The notes beneath the pieces were generated by a model, which made no database searches, was not told the DNA's origin, and was given only the letters and a program-made list of their open reading frames with translations. A stretch of DNA of 50,414 nt from JAFECT01 sp964432415 (GTDB taxonomy: Bacteria; Pseudomonadota; Alphaproteobacteria; Caulobacterales; Caulobacteraceae), in assembly GCA_964432415.1 (NCBI GenBank), contig CAYSNW010000024.1:1-50414 (forward strand). The letters run 5' to 3'. The position numbers and the translations under genes were made by a program. Of this stretch, positions 32,359 to 40,563 are shown piece after piece. Every line of letters begins with the position of its first letter. Position 1 is the first letter of the stretch.

Positions 32359-33795
32359 TCAGCCGCGGAAGCGGGCGGACACCAGCTGACCGTTGCGCTC
32401 GATGGTCACCGACCAGCCGCCCCGGCCGCCGGCGGCAAGCACGCCCTGAAGCTGGTTGACGGTGCCGATCTTCTGGCCGTTCAGGACGCGCACGATGTCG
32501 CCGGGCTGGAAGCCGGCCGCCGCGGCGTAGCCCTGTCCGGAGACCCGGGTGATCAGGACTCCCCCCATCTTCTGGAAGGGATCGACGCCCAGTTCGTCGG
32601 CCACCGCGGGCGACAGGTTCACCACTGTGGCGCCGGCCAGCAGGTGCGGGCCGTTCAATACCCGCTCGTCGCGGGGCGGATCGGCCGGCGGGGCAGCCAC
32701 GGAGACAGGCACGATCTGGTGGCGTCCGTCACGCATGACGTCGAGCTTGATCACCTCGCCCGGACGCTTGGTGGCGACGCGGAAGTTGAGGTTGGCGGGA
32801 TCGGCGACGGCGCCGCCGTCCACCGCCGTCACAACGTCGCCCAGATGCAGACCGCCGCGCTGGCCGGGACCACCGGGATACAGGTCGGAGACCAGGGCGC
32901 CGCCAGGGGTGGAAAAGCCCAGGCTGCGGGCGACGTCGGCAGTCACCGGATCGGTCTTGGCGCCGAGCCAGGGTCGCACCAGGGTATGGGCGCCGCCGAC
33001 CGCGGTCTCGACCACCTTGCGCACCATCGGCGCGGGAATCGCGAACCCGAGGCCACTGGAGGTGCCGGACGCCGAGAGGATCATGGAATTGATCCCGATC
33101 AGGTCGCCGTCCATGTCCACCAGAGCTCCGCCGGAATTGCCCGGATTGATCGCCGCGTCGGTCTGGATGAAGGAACCGCCCTCGCCGGCGGGATCGCCCG
33201 TGCGGTTGAGCGCGGAGACGATGCCGTTGGTCACCGTCTGGCCGATGCCGAACGGATTGCCGATGGCCAGGACCAGGTCGCCGACCTGCTGGTCGCCGCG
33301 GTCGTCGATGGCCAGGACCGGCAGGCGCTCACCCTTCACGTCGATCTTCAGGACCGCCAGGTCCGTGCGGGGATCGGCCAGCAGCACGGTGGCGGGAAAT
33401 TCGCGGCGGTCGCTGAGCACGACCATGAACTCCTGGCCGCCGGCGACCACATGGTTGTTGGTCACGATCACTCCGTCGGAACGCACGATCACGCCCGATC
33501 CCAGGGACTGCTGGATGCGGGAGCGGCTCACGCCGGGGATGCCGCCGCCGAAGAGCTGCCAGAACGGATCAACCTGCTCTCGCACCACGCGCTGGGCGTA
33601 GACATTGACCACCGCCGGCGCCGCTCGCTTGACCACGGGCGCGAAGGACTGGCGCATCTGCACGGCGTCGCCCGGGACGTGCCGCGCCGGCTCGGCGAGC
33701 GCGGGGCTTGCGTCCTGGGCCTTGCTCTGGCCGGGGGAGCCGGTGCAGGCGGCCAGCAGCGCGAACAGGGGGAGAAACAGGCGCGATAGTTTCAT
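32359..33795 (-). CDS. DegP/DegQ-like periplasmic serine protease, predicted lipoprotein
   Basis: A 478-residue HtrA-family protease. The catalytic triad is His115 (NNHVV), Asp145 (TDLAVLK) and Ser221 (GNSGGAL). Two PDZ domains follow (about 300-380 and 400-478). The signal peptide ends in LLAACTG, a lipobox, so the mature protein is probably membrane-anchored rather than soluble like Escherichia coli DegP. It removes or refolds damaged envelope proteins. Start ATG 33795 gives the signal peptide; the longer frame reaches into the MFS gene. It lies 85 bp downstream of that gene. Confidence 0.92.
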   Translation of the reverse strand: MKLSRLFLPLFALLAACTGSPGQSKAQDASPALAEPARHVPGDAVQMRQSFAPVVKRAAPAVVNVYAQRVVREQVDPFWQLFGGGIPGVSRSRIQQSLGSGVIVRSDGVIVTNNHVVAGGQEFMVVLSDRREFPATVLLADPRTDLAVLKIDVKGERLPVLAIDDRGDQQVGDLVLAIGNPFGIGQTVTNGIVSALNRTGDPAGEGGSFIQTDAAINPGNSGGALVDMDGDLIGINSMILSASGTSSGLGFAIPAPMVRKVVETAVGGAHTLVRPWLGAKTDPVTADVARSLGFSTPGGALVSDLYPGGPGQRGGLHLGDVVTAVDGGAVADPANLNFRVATKRPGEVIKLDVMRDGRHQIVPVSVAAPPADPPRDERVLNGPHLLAGATVVNLSPAVADELGVDPFQKMGGVLITRVSGQGYAAAAGFQPGDIVRVLNGQKIGTVNQLQGVLAAGGRGGWSVTIERNGQLVSARFRG

Positions 33796-33880
33796 GGTCG
33801 GGCGAACCTCTGGTCTTGTCGCAGCATGGACCCGGATTTGGGTCCGCACTGTGGCCAACGCCAGTCCCCCATGTGGCGAC

Positions 33881-35203
33881 TTATTGCGCCGCCGCAACAG
33901 CCTCCCGCCCGCGCGCGTCCCGGGCGGCGCCCAGGGCGATGAGCAGTGCGCACACCAGGAAACCCGAAGCCACGAAGAAGGGGAAACCCGGCAAGTTCAG
34001 CGACTTCAACTGGTCATTGAAGATGGCGAACAGGGATCCATACAGAGCCGGAGCGAATATACCCGCGACGCTGGTCATGCCTTGGGTCGCTCCCTGGAGC
34101 TTGCCCTGCTCCTGGGGCGAGACCCTGCGACTCATCAGCGATTGGGTAGAGGGTCCGGCGACGCCCCACAGCGACATGATCGGGATACCGATCGCGAAGG
34201 TCTGCCAGCTTGGCGCAAGGCCATAGATGGCGAACGCGATCGCGCCGAAACTCAGTCCCAGGATGATCGCGTTGCGCTCGCCGATGCGTTTGACGATCGG
34301 ACCGGTCAGCCCTCCCTGAACCACCGTCGCGCAGACCCCGATCGCCACCATGGTGGCGCCGATCTCATTCGGCCCGAAGTGGTAGCGGGCGAAGGCGTAC
34401 AGGGTGAAGACCGTCTGCAGAACAAAATGAGCGAATTGCGCCATCAGCTGCACGGTGGCCAACGGCAACAGGTCCACATGGGACTTGAGCAGTTCGAAGG
34501 CGCCGATCGGATTGGCGCGCCGCCACCGGAACTTGTCCCGCCGTTCCTTGGGAAGGGATTCCGGCAGGACCAGAGCGCCGTAGAGGAAGTTGAGCAGGCT
34601 GAGAGCGCCGGCGATCATGAAGGGCACGCGCGGCCCGCCGTGCAGGACCCAGTCGGTCCCGGGGATGCTCAGCAAGTTTCGCGGATCACCGAGCACAGCG
34701 CCCATGCCGGGGCCAAGCGAGAAGCCTAGGCCGAACATGGCGCCCAGCAGGCCGAAGCGTGCGGCTCGCTTCTGAGGTTCAGTGACGTCGGCGATATAGG
34801 CGAAGGCGGTGGAGATCGAGGCCGATGTCAGGCCGGCCACCAACCGGCCGATCAGAAGGAACCAAAGCGTCGGGGAGAATGCCATGATCAGGTAGTCAAA
34901 ACCCGTGCCCAGGTTCGAGGCCAGGATGATTGGCCGCCGGCCGAAGCGGTCGGACAAAGCCCCCGCCACCGGCTGGAAGAAGAACTGCATCAGCGCCCAG
35001 GTCGTCCCCGAAATTCCGACCCACCATCCCGCTCCGACGGCCGAATGGGTGAAGCCTGTGATCAGCGCCGGCCATACCGGGATGACGATTCCCAGCGAAC
35101 AGACGTCCAGCAGGACGGTGACCAGGATGAAGGCGAAGGCGGCCCGGCGGATCCTGACGTGGCCCTCGGGCGGCAGATCCGGTGTGGTTCCAAATTCGCT
35201 CAT
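33881..35203 (-). CDS. TetA-like MFS drug/small-molecule exporter
   Basis: A 440-residue inner-membrane transporter with about 12 helices. The cytoplasmic loop motif A, GALSDRFGRRP, follows helix 2. TSASISTAFAYIADVT in helix 4-5 is typical of the TetA/DHA1 group. A hydrophilic centre (LPKERRDKFRWRRANP) splits the two halves. The substrate is unknown; resistance to tetracycline must not be assumed. ATG 35203 was chosen because a GGGAGG lies 10 bp upstream; the GTG at 35212 touches that site. Its promoter region contains two near-identical boxes (35266-35304). Confidence 0.88.
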   Translation of the reverse strand: MSEFGTTPDLPPEGHVRIRRAAFAFILVTVLLDVCSLGIVIPVWPALITGFTHSAVGAGWWVGISGTTWALMQFFFQPVAGALSDRFGRRPIILASNLGTGFDYLIMAFSPTLWFLLIGRLVAGLTSASISTAFAYIADVTEPQKRAARFGLLGAMFGLGFSLGPGMGAVLGDPRNLLSIPGTDWVLHGGPRVPFMIAGALSLLNFLYGALVLPESLPKERRDKFRWRRANPIGAFELLKSHVDLLPLATVQLMAQFAHFVLQTVFTLYAFARYHFGPNEIGATMVAIGVCATVVQGGLTGPIVKRIGERNAIILGLSFGAIAFAIYGLAPSWQTFAIGIPIMSLWGVAGPSTQSLMSRRVSPQEQGKLQGATQGMTSVAGIFAPALYGSLFAIFNDQLKSLNLPGFPFFVASGFLVCALLIALGAARDARGREAVAAAQ

Positions 35204-35259
35204 GTCAGTCACCCCTCCCGCGCCGATAGCATGATTTTCAGGCCGTCTTCACCAGCCGC

Positions 35260-35304
35260 TTAATACCCGGATAAAATACCAAGTCAATAAAGCCCGGGTA
35301 AAAT
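35260..35304 (-). promoter_or_regulatory. promoter with tandem operator-like boxes before the MFS gene
   Basis: On the minus strand TTGACT (35287-35282) and TATTAA (35265-35260) are spaced by 16 bp. CCCGGATAAAAT (35266-35277) fills most of the spacer, and CCCGGGTAAAAT (35293-35304) lies just upstream of the -35, overlapping the 3' end of the SRPBCC gene. The boxes differ at one base of twelve. This layout suits a repressor of the exporter, but no regulator gene adjoins it apart from the ArsR-type gene at 35774. Confidence 0.5.
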
Positions 35305-35777
35305 TATTTCCGACCGGCCCTCTCCCTGAGCCGGGACAGCAGGTCATGCCACCACTCCGCCTCCCGCTGCAGGAAGACGGCGTTGGGGAAGCCGTGGCGC
35401 GCGACGTTCTCCACCGGCACCGTGTCCCAGCCCCGGTGCTCGACCGAGACCCGGGTCACCTCCCCGACCGCCTCGAAGGTGACCTCCACCTCCGTGTCCT
35501 GGTCAGGCCCGAACCCGGCGCAACGCCAGCCGAACACCAGCCTCGAGCCCGGCTCCCAGGCCTTGATCCGCCCGACCTCGAAGACCTTGCCGTCGGCCAT
35601 GGTCTCGATCAGCCGCCCGCCCTCCCCGCCTTCGAACGCCAGCACGCCGGGGCCGCGCGGAGTGAACTGGAACAGTCCGTTGGGCCGCCACCACAGGCCG
35701 ATCTCTCCGGTGAAGACCTCGAAGGTCCGCAGCGGATCCGCGGCGACACGCAGGGCGACCACCATGCGCGAGCTCAC
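35304..35777 (-). CDS. SRPBCC (AHSA1-like) domain protein
   Basis: A 157-residue protein with the helix-grip START/AHSA1 fold. It begins MVVALRVAADPLRTFEVF, contains GEIGLWWRP, GRIKAWEPGSRLVFGW and EVEVTFEAVGEVTRVSVEH, and ends in a helix around REAEWWHDLL. Such proteins bind small hydrophobic ligands. The GTG at 35777 overlaps the ArsR stop by 4 bp (GTGA); the ATG at 35765 is an alternative. It is the last gene of a VOC-ArsR-SRPBCC operon, an arrangement seen in many bacteria. Confidence 0.86.
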   Translation of the reverse strand: MSSRMVVALRVAADPLRTFEVFTGEIGLWWRPNGLFQFTPRGPGVLAFEGGEGGRLIETMADGKVFEVGRIKAWEPGSRLVFGWRCAGFGPDQDTEVEVTFEAVGEVTRVSVEHRGWDTVPVENVARHGFPNAVFLQREAEWWHDLLSRLRERAGRK

Positions 35778-36115
35778 CGGTCCTTGCTCCCCTCCAGGTG
35801 CGCCTTGAACGCCAGCAGCTGCTCGCTCCAGGCCCGCTCGGCGCGCGCCAACCATTCCTTCAGATCCGCCATGGGTTCGGGCCTCAGATGATAAATGCGC
35901 ACGCGCGCGTCGAACTCCGGATGCGACTCCTGCACCAGCCCGCTCTGGCGCAGGGCCTTGAGGTGCCGGCTCATGGCCGGCGCACCGAGCCCCAGGGCCT
36001 GGGCCAGCTCCCCTGCCCGTCTGGGCCGCTGGGACAACAGGTCCACCGCCCGGCGCCGGTGCGGATCGGCGAGCGCCGCCAGCAGCCGGTCGATGTCGGG
36101 CGCCGGCCGGCTCAC
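35774..36115 (-). CDS. ArsR-family transcriptional regulator
   Basis: A 113-residue winged-helix repressor. The helix-turn-helix is GELAQALGLGAPAMSRHLKAL (about 35-55, read in two parts), followed by the wing around HPEFDARVRIYHLRPEP. It lacks the CxC metal-binding pair of ArsR/SmtB sensors, so it belongs to the non-metal group usually paired with AHSA1 proteins. GTG 36115 was chosen for its GTGA overlap with the VOC stop. It probably represses its own operon through the repeat at 36590-36613. Confidence 0.87.
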   Translation of the reverse strand: MSRPAPDIDRLLAALADPHRRRAVDLLSQRPRRAGELAQALGLGAPAMSRHLKALRQSGLVQESHPEFDARVRIYHLRPEPMADLKEWLARAERAWSEQLLAFKAHLEGSKDR

Positions 36116-36564
36116 GGCCAGATCTGGGTCGTGACCCCGCCCTCCTGGTCCCATTCCGCGGGCGAGACTTCCCGCACCGTCTGGCCGAAGGTCCAGACGT
36201 GGCCTTCCGGATCGCGAGCCCGGTAGGTGCGATCGCCATAGAACTGGTCCGACGGCTCCTGCAGGATCGTTGCGCCGGCGGCCCGCGCCTGTTCGCAGTG
36301 CGCGTCTATGCCGGCCTCAAGCTGGACGTGGACCATCTGGGTGTTGACGCCACCGGTGGCCTTCGGCGAGCCGGTGAAGTCCGCCCATTTCGATCCGATC
36401 ATCAGGCATCCGCCTCGAAAGCCCATCTGGGAATGGACGAGCGCGCCATCGGTGTCGGTAATCATCATTGTGCGTTCGAATCCGAACGCCCGCTCCAGCC
36501 AGTCGAGCGCGGCCATCGGATCGAGATAGTAGACGGACTGGGACAAGGCGGGTTTGGCGGTCAT
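36112..36564 (-). CDS. VOC (glyoxalase/bleomycin-resistance fold) family protein
   Basis: A 150-residue protein with two beta-alpha-beta-beta-beta modules. VYYLDPMAALDWLERAFGFE and MGFRGGCLMIGS (module 1) and VHVQLEAGIDAHCEQARAAGA with RTYRARDPEGHVWTFGQ (module 2) are typical of the PhnB-like VOC group. Metal binding and reaction cannot be assigned. AGGTGA lies just before the ATG. First gene of the operon with the ArsR and SRPBCC genes. Confidence 0.88.
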   Translation of the reverse strand: MTAKPALSQSVYYLDPMAALDWLERAFGFERTMMITDTDGALVHSQMGFRGGCLMIGSKWADFTGSPKATGGVNTQMVHVQLEAGIDAHCEQARAAGATILQEPSDQFYGDRTYRARDPEGHVWTFGQTVREVSPAEWDQEGGVTTQIWP

Positions 36565-36589
36565 GGCTCACCTGTTTGCCGATTGCGCA

Positions 36590-36613
36590 ATAGTTATCAT
36601 ATTTCGCAACTAT
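36590..36613 (-). promoter_or_regulatory. operator-like inverted repeat at the VOC-ArsR-SRPBCC promoter
   Basis: ATAGTT (36590-36595) and AACTAT (36608-36613) form an inverted repeat 26 bp upstream of the VOC start. Between them lies TATGAT on the minus strand (36601-36596), a good -10 element. GCGCAA and CGCAA steps flank the arms. A repressor here would block the promoter; the operon's own ArsR protein is the likely one. Confidence 0.5.
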
Positions 36614-36651
36614 AAGGCAAAGAAAAGCGCCGGCGGCCGGATCCCCTTTCC

Positions 36652-37893
36652 TCAGGGACTGACGAGCGCGCCGGCCACCTCGGCGAGAACGCCGTCGCTG
36701 GGCTCGGGCCGCACGCCGAGCACCTTGGCCATCAGCGGATAGACATCGACGTTGTCGAAAGGCTCCAGCGTCACGCCGTGCCGGAAGGCCGGCCCGTGGG
36801 CGATGAACAGGGCCCGCATCTGGAGGTCATAGGGATCGTAGCCGTGCTCGCCCAGCATCGGCCTGTCGTGCTTCTTCTGCATCTCCGCGCTCGTCACCAT
36901 CAACCAGCCCGGCTCCGCCAGGCAGACGATGGCCGGCACGCGGCGGTGGGTCCCGTAGTGCAGCCGCGCGGGGAGTTTCTCACGCCGGTAGCATTGCATG
37001 TGCTCCTTGGGCAGCACGGCCAGGACCTCGTCCTCATGCCCCGCGGCGACGTCGATGCCGGCCTCGGCCCAGTAGGTGACGACGTGGGTGATCTTCGGAT
37101 CCAGCTTGTCGTCGATCACCATCATGTGGTCGGGCGGGGTGGAGGCCATGCCGTGGTCTGCGACGATGATAATATTGGTGTGCTCGTAGAGTCCCCTCGC
37201 CTTCAGCCCCGCGATCAGGCGCGCGACCGAGGCGTCGACGCTGGCGATGGCGTCGTTCACCTCCGCCGAGTCCGGGCCGTGGAAGTGGCCGGCGGTGTCG
37301 ACGATGTCGAAATAGAGGGTCACGAAGTCGGGCCGCGTCTCCGTCGGCCGCCCCAGCCAGTCCAGCACCACATCGACCCGCCCGTCACCGGACAGCTTCT
37401 TGTCGAAGGGCTTGAAGTCGGCCGGCGAGACGCCGTGGATGTTGGCCTCCGAGCCCGGCCAGAACATGGTGCCGGCGCGCAGACCCTGGCGCTGGACCGT
37501 CTCCCACAAGGGCGTGGCGTCGTTCCACCAGGTCGCGTTGTGGGTCGCTTCCTCGTTGCCGAGCTTGAACGGCCCGGTCGGGATCGCGCGGTCCTCCATG
37601 GTGTTGGAGACGATGCCGTTGCGGTCGGGCCGCATGCCGGTGATCAGGGCGTAGTGGTTGGGAAAGGTCAGGCTGGGGAACGACGGCCGCATTCCTGTCT
37701 TGGCCCACGCCCCGTCAGCGGCGAGCGCGCTCAGGGTCGGCGTCCTGCCCCGCCCCAGATAGTCCGCCCGGAACCCGTCGATCGAGATCAGGATCAGGGT
37801 GTCCGGCCGCCGATGGGCCGGCTCTGCGTTGGCGAAGCTCGCGCCGCACAGGGCGACGAAGAAGGCGAGGATCAGGGTGCGGAGCTGTCTCAT
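36652..37893 (-). CDS. nucleotide pyrophosphatase/phosphodiesterase-like alkaline-phosphatase superfamily protein
   Basis: A 413-residue exported enzyme of the ENPP type. A signal peptide ends at SFANA. Metal and nucleophile positions are visible: Asp in SIDGFRADYL, the Thr nucleophile in FPSLTFPNHY, Asp and His in DTAGHFHGP, the pair in VADHGM and His in GEHGYDP. It should hydrolyse a phosphodiester or pyrophosphate in the periplasm. The ATG at 37893 is preferred to the TTG two codons earlier. It ends 87 bp before the divergent-looking but same-strand VOC operon, whose promoter lies in that gap with a weak CCGG-CCG-CCGG hairpin and T-rich stretch. Confidence 0.9.
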   Translation of the reverse strand: MRQLRTLILAFFVALCGASFANAEPAHRRPDTLILISIDGFRADYLGRGRTPTLSALAADGAWAKTGMRPSFPSLTFPNHYALITGMRPDRNGIVSNTMEDRAIPTGPFKLGNEEATHNATWWNDATPLWETVQRQGLRAGTMFWPGSEANIHGVSPADFKPFDKKLSGDGRVDVVLDWLGRPTETRPDFVTLYFDIVDTAGHFHGPDSAEVNDAIASVDASVARLIAGLKARGLYEHTNIIIVADHGMASTPPDHMMVIDDKLDPKITHVVTYWAEAGIDVAAGHEDEVLAVLPKEHMQCYRREKLPARLHYGTHRRVPAIVCLAEPGWLMVTSAEMQKKHDRPMLGEHGYDPYDLQMRALFIAHGPAFRHGVTLEPFDNVDVYPLMAKVLGVRPEPSDGVLAEVAGALVSP

Positions 37894-37939
37894 GCCCAAG
37901 ACCTATCGTGCCTGAGCCGGGCCGTCGACCGCGGGCGCC

Positions 37940-38746
37940 TCAGGCTGGACCGTCCAGGCCGATGGCTTGCAGAAACAGCCGGTCGGCGGCGGCTTCGAAA
38001 ACGGGATCGCGAGCGGCCTCTCGGGCCGCGCAGGCCTGGGCGCCCCAGGCCAGAGCCTGTTCAATGTAGGCATCCAGCACCGGTATGCGCGGCGCAAAGC
38101 CGAGTTCGACCGTGCGCGCCTTGGTGGCGATCATCGGATCGAGCACCGCGCGGGTCTCGTCGGAGATCACCCCGCCGGCCACCAGGCTCGGCAGGTCCAT
38201 CGGCGGGACGGTTCCGCGTTCGCGCAGCCAGGTCAGCGCGGCCGCCGCGCGGATCGAATAGAAGTAGCGCTTGAGCTTGATATCGCCGGCCTTGGCGATA
38301 TCGCGGCCGTAGTGGGCGTGCAGAAGCGGATAGTAGTGCCGCGCGGCGTCAGCCGGATTGGAGAACCGCTCCGTCAGAATCCGCATCCGGTCCGGGATCG
38401 ATCCGGTCTCGCGGTAGACCAGCGGTGAGCGCAGCCACTCGACCACCACCGCATTGCCCTTGCGCAGCAACCTCAGCGCTTTGCCCAAGTCCCAGCCATT
38501 GACGTCCCAGAGGCCCTCGATGGGCGTCTCGATCACATCGCGCGGCGGGTCGAGCTTCAGATAGCCCCGCGCCGGCCGGACGTAGAGGAAACGCACGTCG
38601 TAGTCGCTGTCGGGCGAGGGAAAGCCCCAGGCGCGGCTACCGGACTCCACCGCCATGAGAATGCGCACACCATGGTCGCGCTCGATGGCGTCGAGCCGGC
38701 GCTCGGCTTCAGCGCGCACTTCGGCGGTGAGGGCGAAAGAGGTCAT
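37940..38746 (-). CDS. RlaP-type nucleotidyltransferase domain protein
   Basis: A 268-residue polymerase-beta-fold nucleotidyltransferase (PF10127, RlaP type). The catalytic segment is ESGSRAWGFPSPDSDYDVRF (residues about 34-53), with the GS motif and the two Asp of DSDYD that bind metal. The helical second half contains YFYSIRAAAALTWL and a Trp- and Arg-rich middle. Family members are linked to RNA repair in some bacteria, but no RNA ligase or Pnkp-type partner is encoded here. It lies 46 bp upstream of the phosphodiesterase gene. Confidence 0.85.
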   Translation of the reverse strand: MTSFALTAEVRAEAERRLDAIERDHGVRILMAVESGSRAWGFPSPDSDYDVRFLYVRPARGYLKLDPPRDVIETPIEGLWDVNGWDLGKALRLLRKGNAVVVEWLRSPLVYRETGSIPDRMRILTERFSNPADAARHYYPLLHAHYGRDIAKAGDIKLKRYFYSIRAAAALTWLRERGTVPPMDLPSLVAGGVISDETRAVLDPMIATKARTVELGFAPRIPVLDAYIEQALAWGAQACAAREAARDPVFEAAADRLFLQAIGLDGPA

Positions 38747-38792
38747 GCGCCACCGTTTCCGACAGCCCGCGCCGTCCGTCCAGCAAACAAAG

Positions 38793-38826
38793 AAAAAGGG
38801 CGGCCGGATCGCTCCGGCCGCCCTTT
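38793..38826 (-). terminator. intrinsic terminator ending the ribosomal-protein operon
   Basis: A perfect 11-bp stem (38798-38808 with 38813-38823) around a TCGC loop is flanked by AAAAA on the left and TTT on the right. On the minus strand the hairpin is followed by TTTTTCTTTG, 26 bp past the rplQ stop. The core matches the terminator at 11135-11158. Confidence 0.93.
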
Positions 38827-38848
38827 CGAAATTCGTGTCGGCGAAGGC

Positions 38849-39265
38849 CTATTCGGCGTCGCCGAAAGTCTCCGGCACCGGGCCCGAGTCCAGGCCCTTG
38901 GCCGAGACGTCGCGGTCGACGAACTCGATCACGGCCATGGCGGCGTTGTCGCCGTGACGGAAGCCGGCCTTCAGGACGCGGATGTAACCACCCTGACGGT
39001 CCTTGTAGCGCGGGCCGAGGGTGGCGAAGAGCTTGCCGACCTGGGTGACGTCACGCACCTGGCTGATCGCCTGGCGGCGCGCATGCAGATCGCCGCGCTT
39101 GGCCAGGGTGACCAGCTTCTCGACGAAGGGGCGCAGTTCCTTGGCCTTGGGCAGGGTGGTGACGATCTGCTCATGCTTGATCAGCGAGGCGGCCATGTTG
39201 GCGAACATGGCGGTGCGGTGAGCGGTGGTGCGGCCGAGTTTGCGGTGGGCTGAGCCGTGGCGCAT
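38849..39265 (-). CDS. rplQ: 50S ribosomal protein L17
   Basis: A 138-residue L17. It opens with MRHGSAHRKLGRTTAHR and contains FANMAASLIKHEQIVTTLPKAKELR (two parts) and RQGGYIRVLKAGFRHGD. The C-terminal acidic tail (VPETFGDAE) is a lineage feature. Start ATG 39265 matches the universally conserved N-terminus. It is last in the alpha operon, separated from rpoA by a 260-bp gap that carries a terminator-like hairpin. Confidence 0.98.
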   Translation of the reverse strand: MRHGSAHRKLGRTTAHRTAMFANMAASLIKHEQIVTTLPKAKELRPFVEKLVTLAKRGDLHARRQAISQVRDVTQVGKLFATLGPRYKDRQGGYIRVLKAGFRHGDNAAMAVIEFVDRDVSAKGLDSGPVPETFGDAE

Positions 39266-39460
39266 GGTCGTGTCTCCATGAGACCGGCGCCCTCGGCGGC
39301 CGATCCCCCAATAACGGGCCCGGAAGCGAAGGCGAACCACCTGATGGCGTCCGCCCGTTCCGAACGTCGGCGTCCCCTCGGATGAGGAAACGTCGAGGTC
39401 GCGGGGACAAGGTCTTGGGTCTTTCCCTGCGAGCAGAACCGCGGAAAACCGCGCTCCCAT

Positions 39461-39499
39461 AAAAAGGAAACCGGCCACGGGTCGCCCCGGGCCGGTTCC
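39461..39499 (-). terminator. terminator-like hairpin between rpoA and rplQ
   Basis: GGAA-A-CCGGCC (39466-39476) pairs with GGCCGGTTCC (39490-39499) with one bulged A and a 13-base loop. On the minus strand the stem is followed by TTTTTATG. The 260-bp rpoA-rplQ gap also holds a CGCGG-AAAA-CCGCG hairpin at about 39441-39454. No coding frame with a recognisable product was seen in the gap. Confidence 0.7.
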
Positions 39500-39525
39500 T
39501 GAAGTCGCAAGCCCGAAGGCTTGAA

Positions 39526-40542
39526 TCAGATCTGGTCTTCGAACTTCTTGGCCAGGTCTTCGATGTTTTCCGGCGGCCAGTTCGGCACGTCCATGCCGAG
39601 CGACAGGCCCATGGAAGCAAGCACTTCCTTGATTTCGTTCAGCGACTTGCGGCCGAAGTTCGGGGTGCGGAGCATCTCGGCTTCGGTCTTCTGGATCAGG
39701 TCGCCGATGTAGACGATGTTGTCGTTCTTCAGGCAGTTGGCCGAACGGACCGACAGCTCCAGCTCGTCGACCTTCTTCAGCAGCGCCGGGTTGAACGGCA
39801 GCTCCGGCTTGGCCTCGCCCTCGACCTTCTTCTTCGGCTCTTCGAAGGTGATGAAGATCTGCAGCTGGTCCTGCAGGATGCGCGCGGCGTAGGCCACGGC
39901 GTCCACGGGCGAGACCGCGCCGTTGGTCTCCACTTCCATGATCAGCTTGTCGTAGTCGAGCGACTGGCCCTGACGGGTCGGCTCGACACGGTAGGCCACG
40001 CGCTTGACCGGCGAATAGAGCGCATCGACCGCGATCAGGCCGATGGGCGCGTCTTCGGGACGGTTGCGCTCGGCCGGGACGTAGCCCTTGCCGTTCTGGA
40101 TGGTGAATTCCATGCGCACCTCCGCGCCCTCGTCCAGCGTGCAGAGCACGTGGTCGGGGTTCAGGATCTCGATGTCCGACGGGGCGTCGATCTGCCCGGC
40201 GGTCACGGGACCCGGGCCCTGGCCGCGCAGGGTCATGCGCTTGGGGCCTTCGGAGTGCATGCGCAGCGCCAGCTGCTTGATGTTCAGCACGATGTCGACG
40301 ACGTCTTCACGCACGCCTTCCATCGAGGAGAACTCGTGCACGACGCCGTCGATCTGGACGGCGGTCACGGCCGCGCCCTGCAACGAAGACAGGAGCACGC
40401 GGCGGAGGGCATTGCCGAGCGTCACGCCAAAGCCGCGCTCGAGGGGTTCGGCCACCAGACGCGCCTTGCGTTGGGCGTCGGAACCGGTCTCGATTTGCGG
40501 CTTTTCGGGACGGATCAGCTGCTGCCAGTTTCTTTCGATCAT
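39526..40542 (-). CDS. rpoA: RNA polymerase alpha subunit
   Basis: A 338-residue alpha subunit. The N-terminal assembly domain (about 1-235) includes EPLERGFGVTLGNALRRVLLSS (two parts) and VDGVVHEFSSMEGVREDV. The linker is Lys/Glu-rich (EEPKKKVEGEAKPELP). The C-terminal domain (about 255-330) binds UP elements and activators through LELSVRSANCLKNDNI and GRKSLNEIKEVL. Start and length fit the family. Confidence 0.98.
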   Translation of the reverse strand: MIERNWQQLIRPEKPQIETGSDAQRKARLVAEPLERGFGVTLGNALRRVLLSSLQGAAVTAVQIDGVVHEFSSMEGVREDVVDIVLNIKQLALRMHSEGPKRMTLRGQGPGPVTAGQIDAPSDIEILNPDHVLCTLDEGAEVRMEFTIQNGKGYVPAERNRPEDAPIGLIAVDALYSPVKRVAYRVEPTRQGQSLDYDKLIMEVETNGAVSPVDAVAYAARILQDQLQIFITFEEPKKKVEGEAKPELPFNPALLKKVDELELSVRSANCLKNDNIVYIGDLIQKTEAEMLRTPNFGRKSLNEIKEVLASMGLSLGMDVPNWPPENIEDLAKKFEDQI

Positions 40543-40563
40543 TTACGTCCCTCGAACGGCTTT

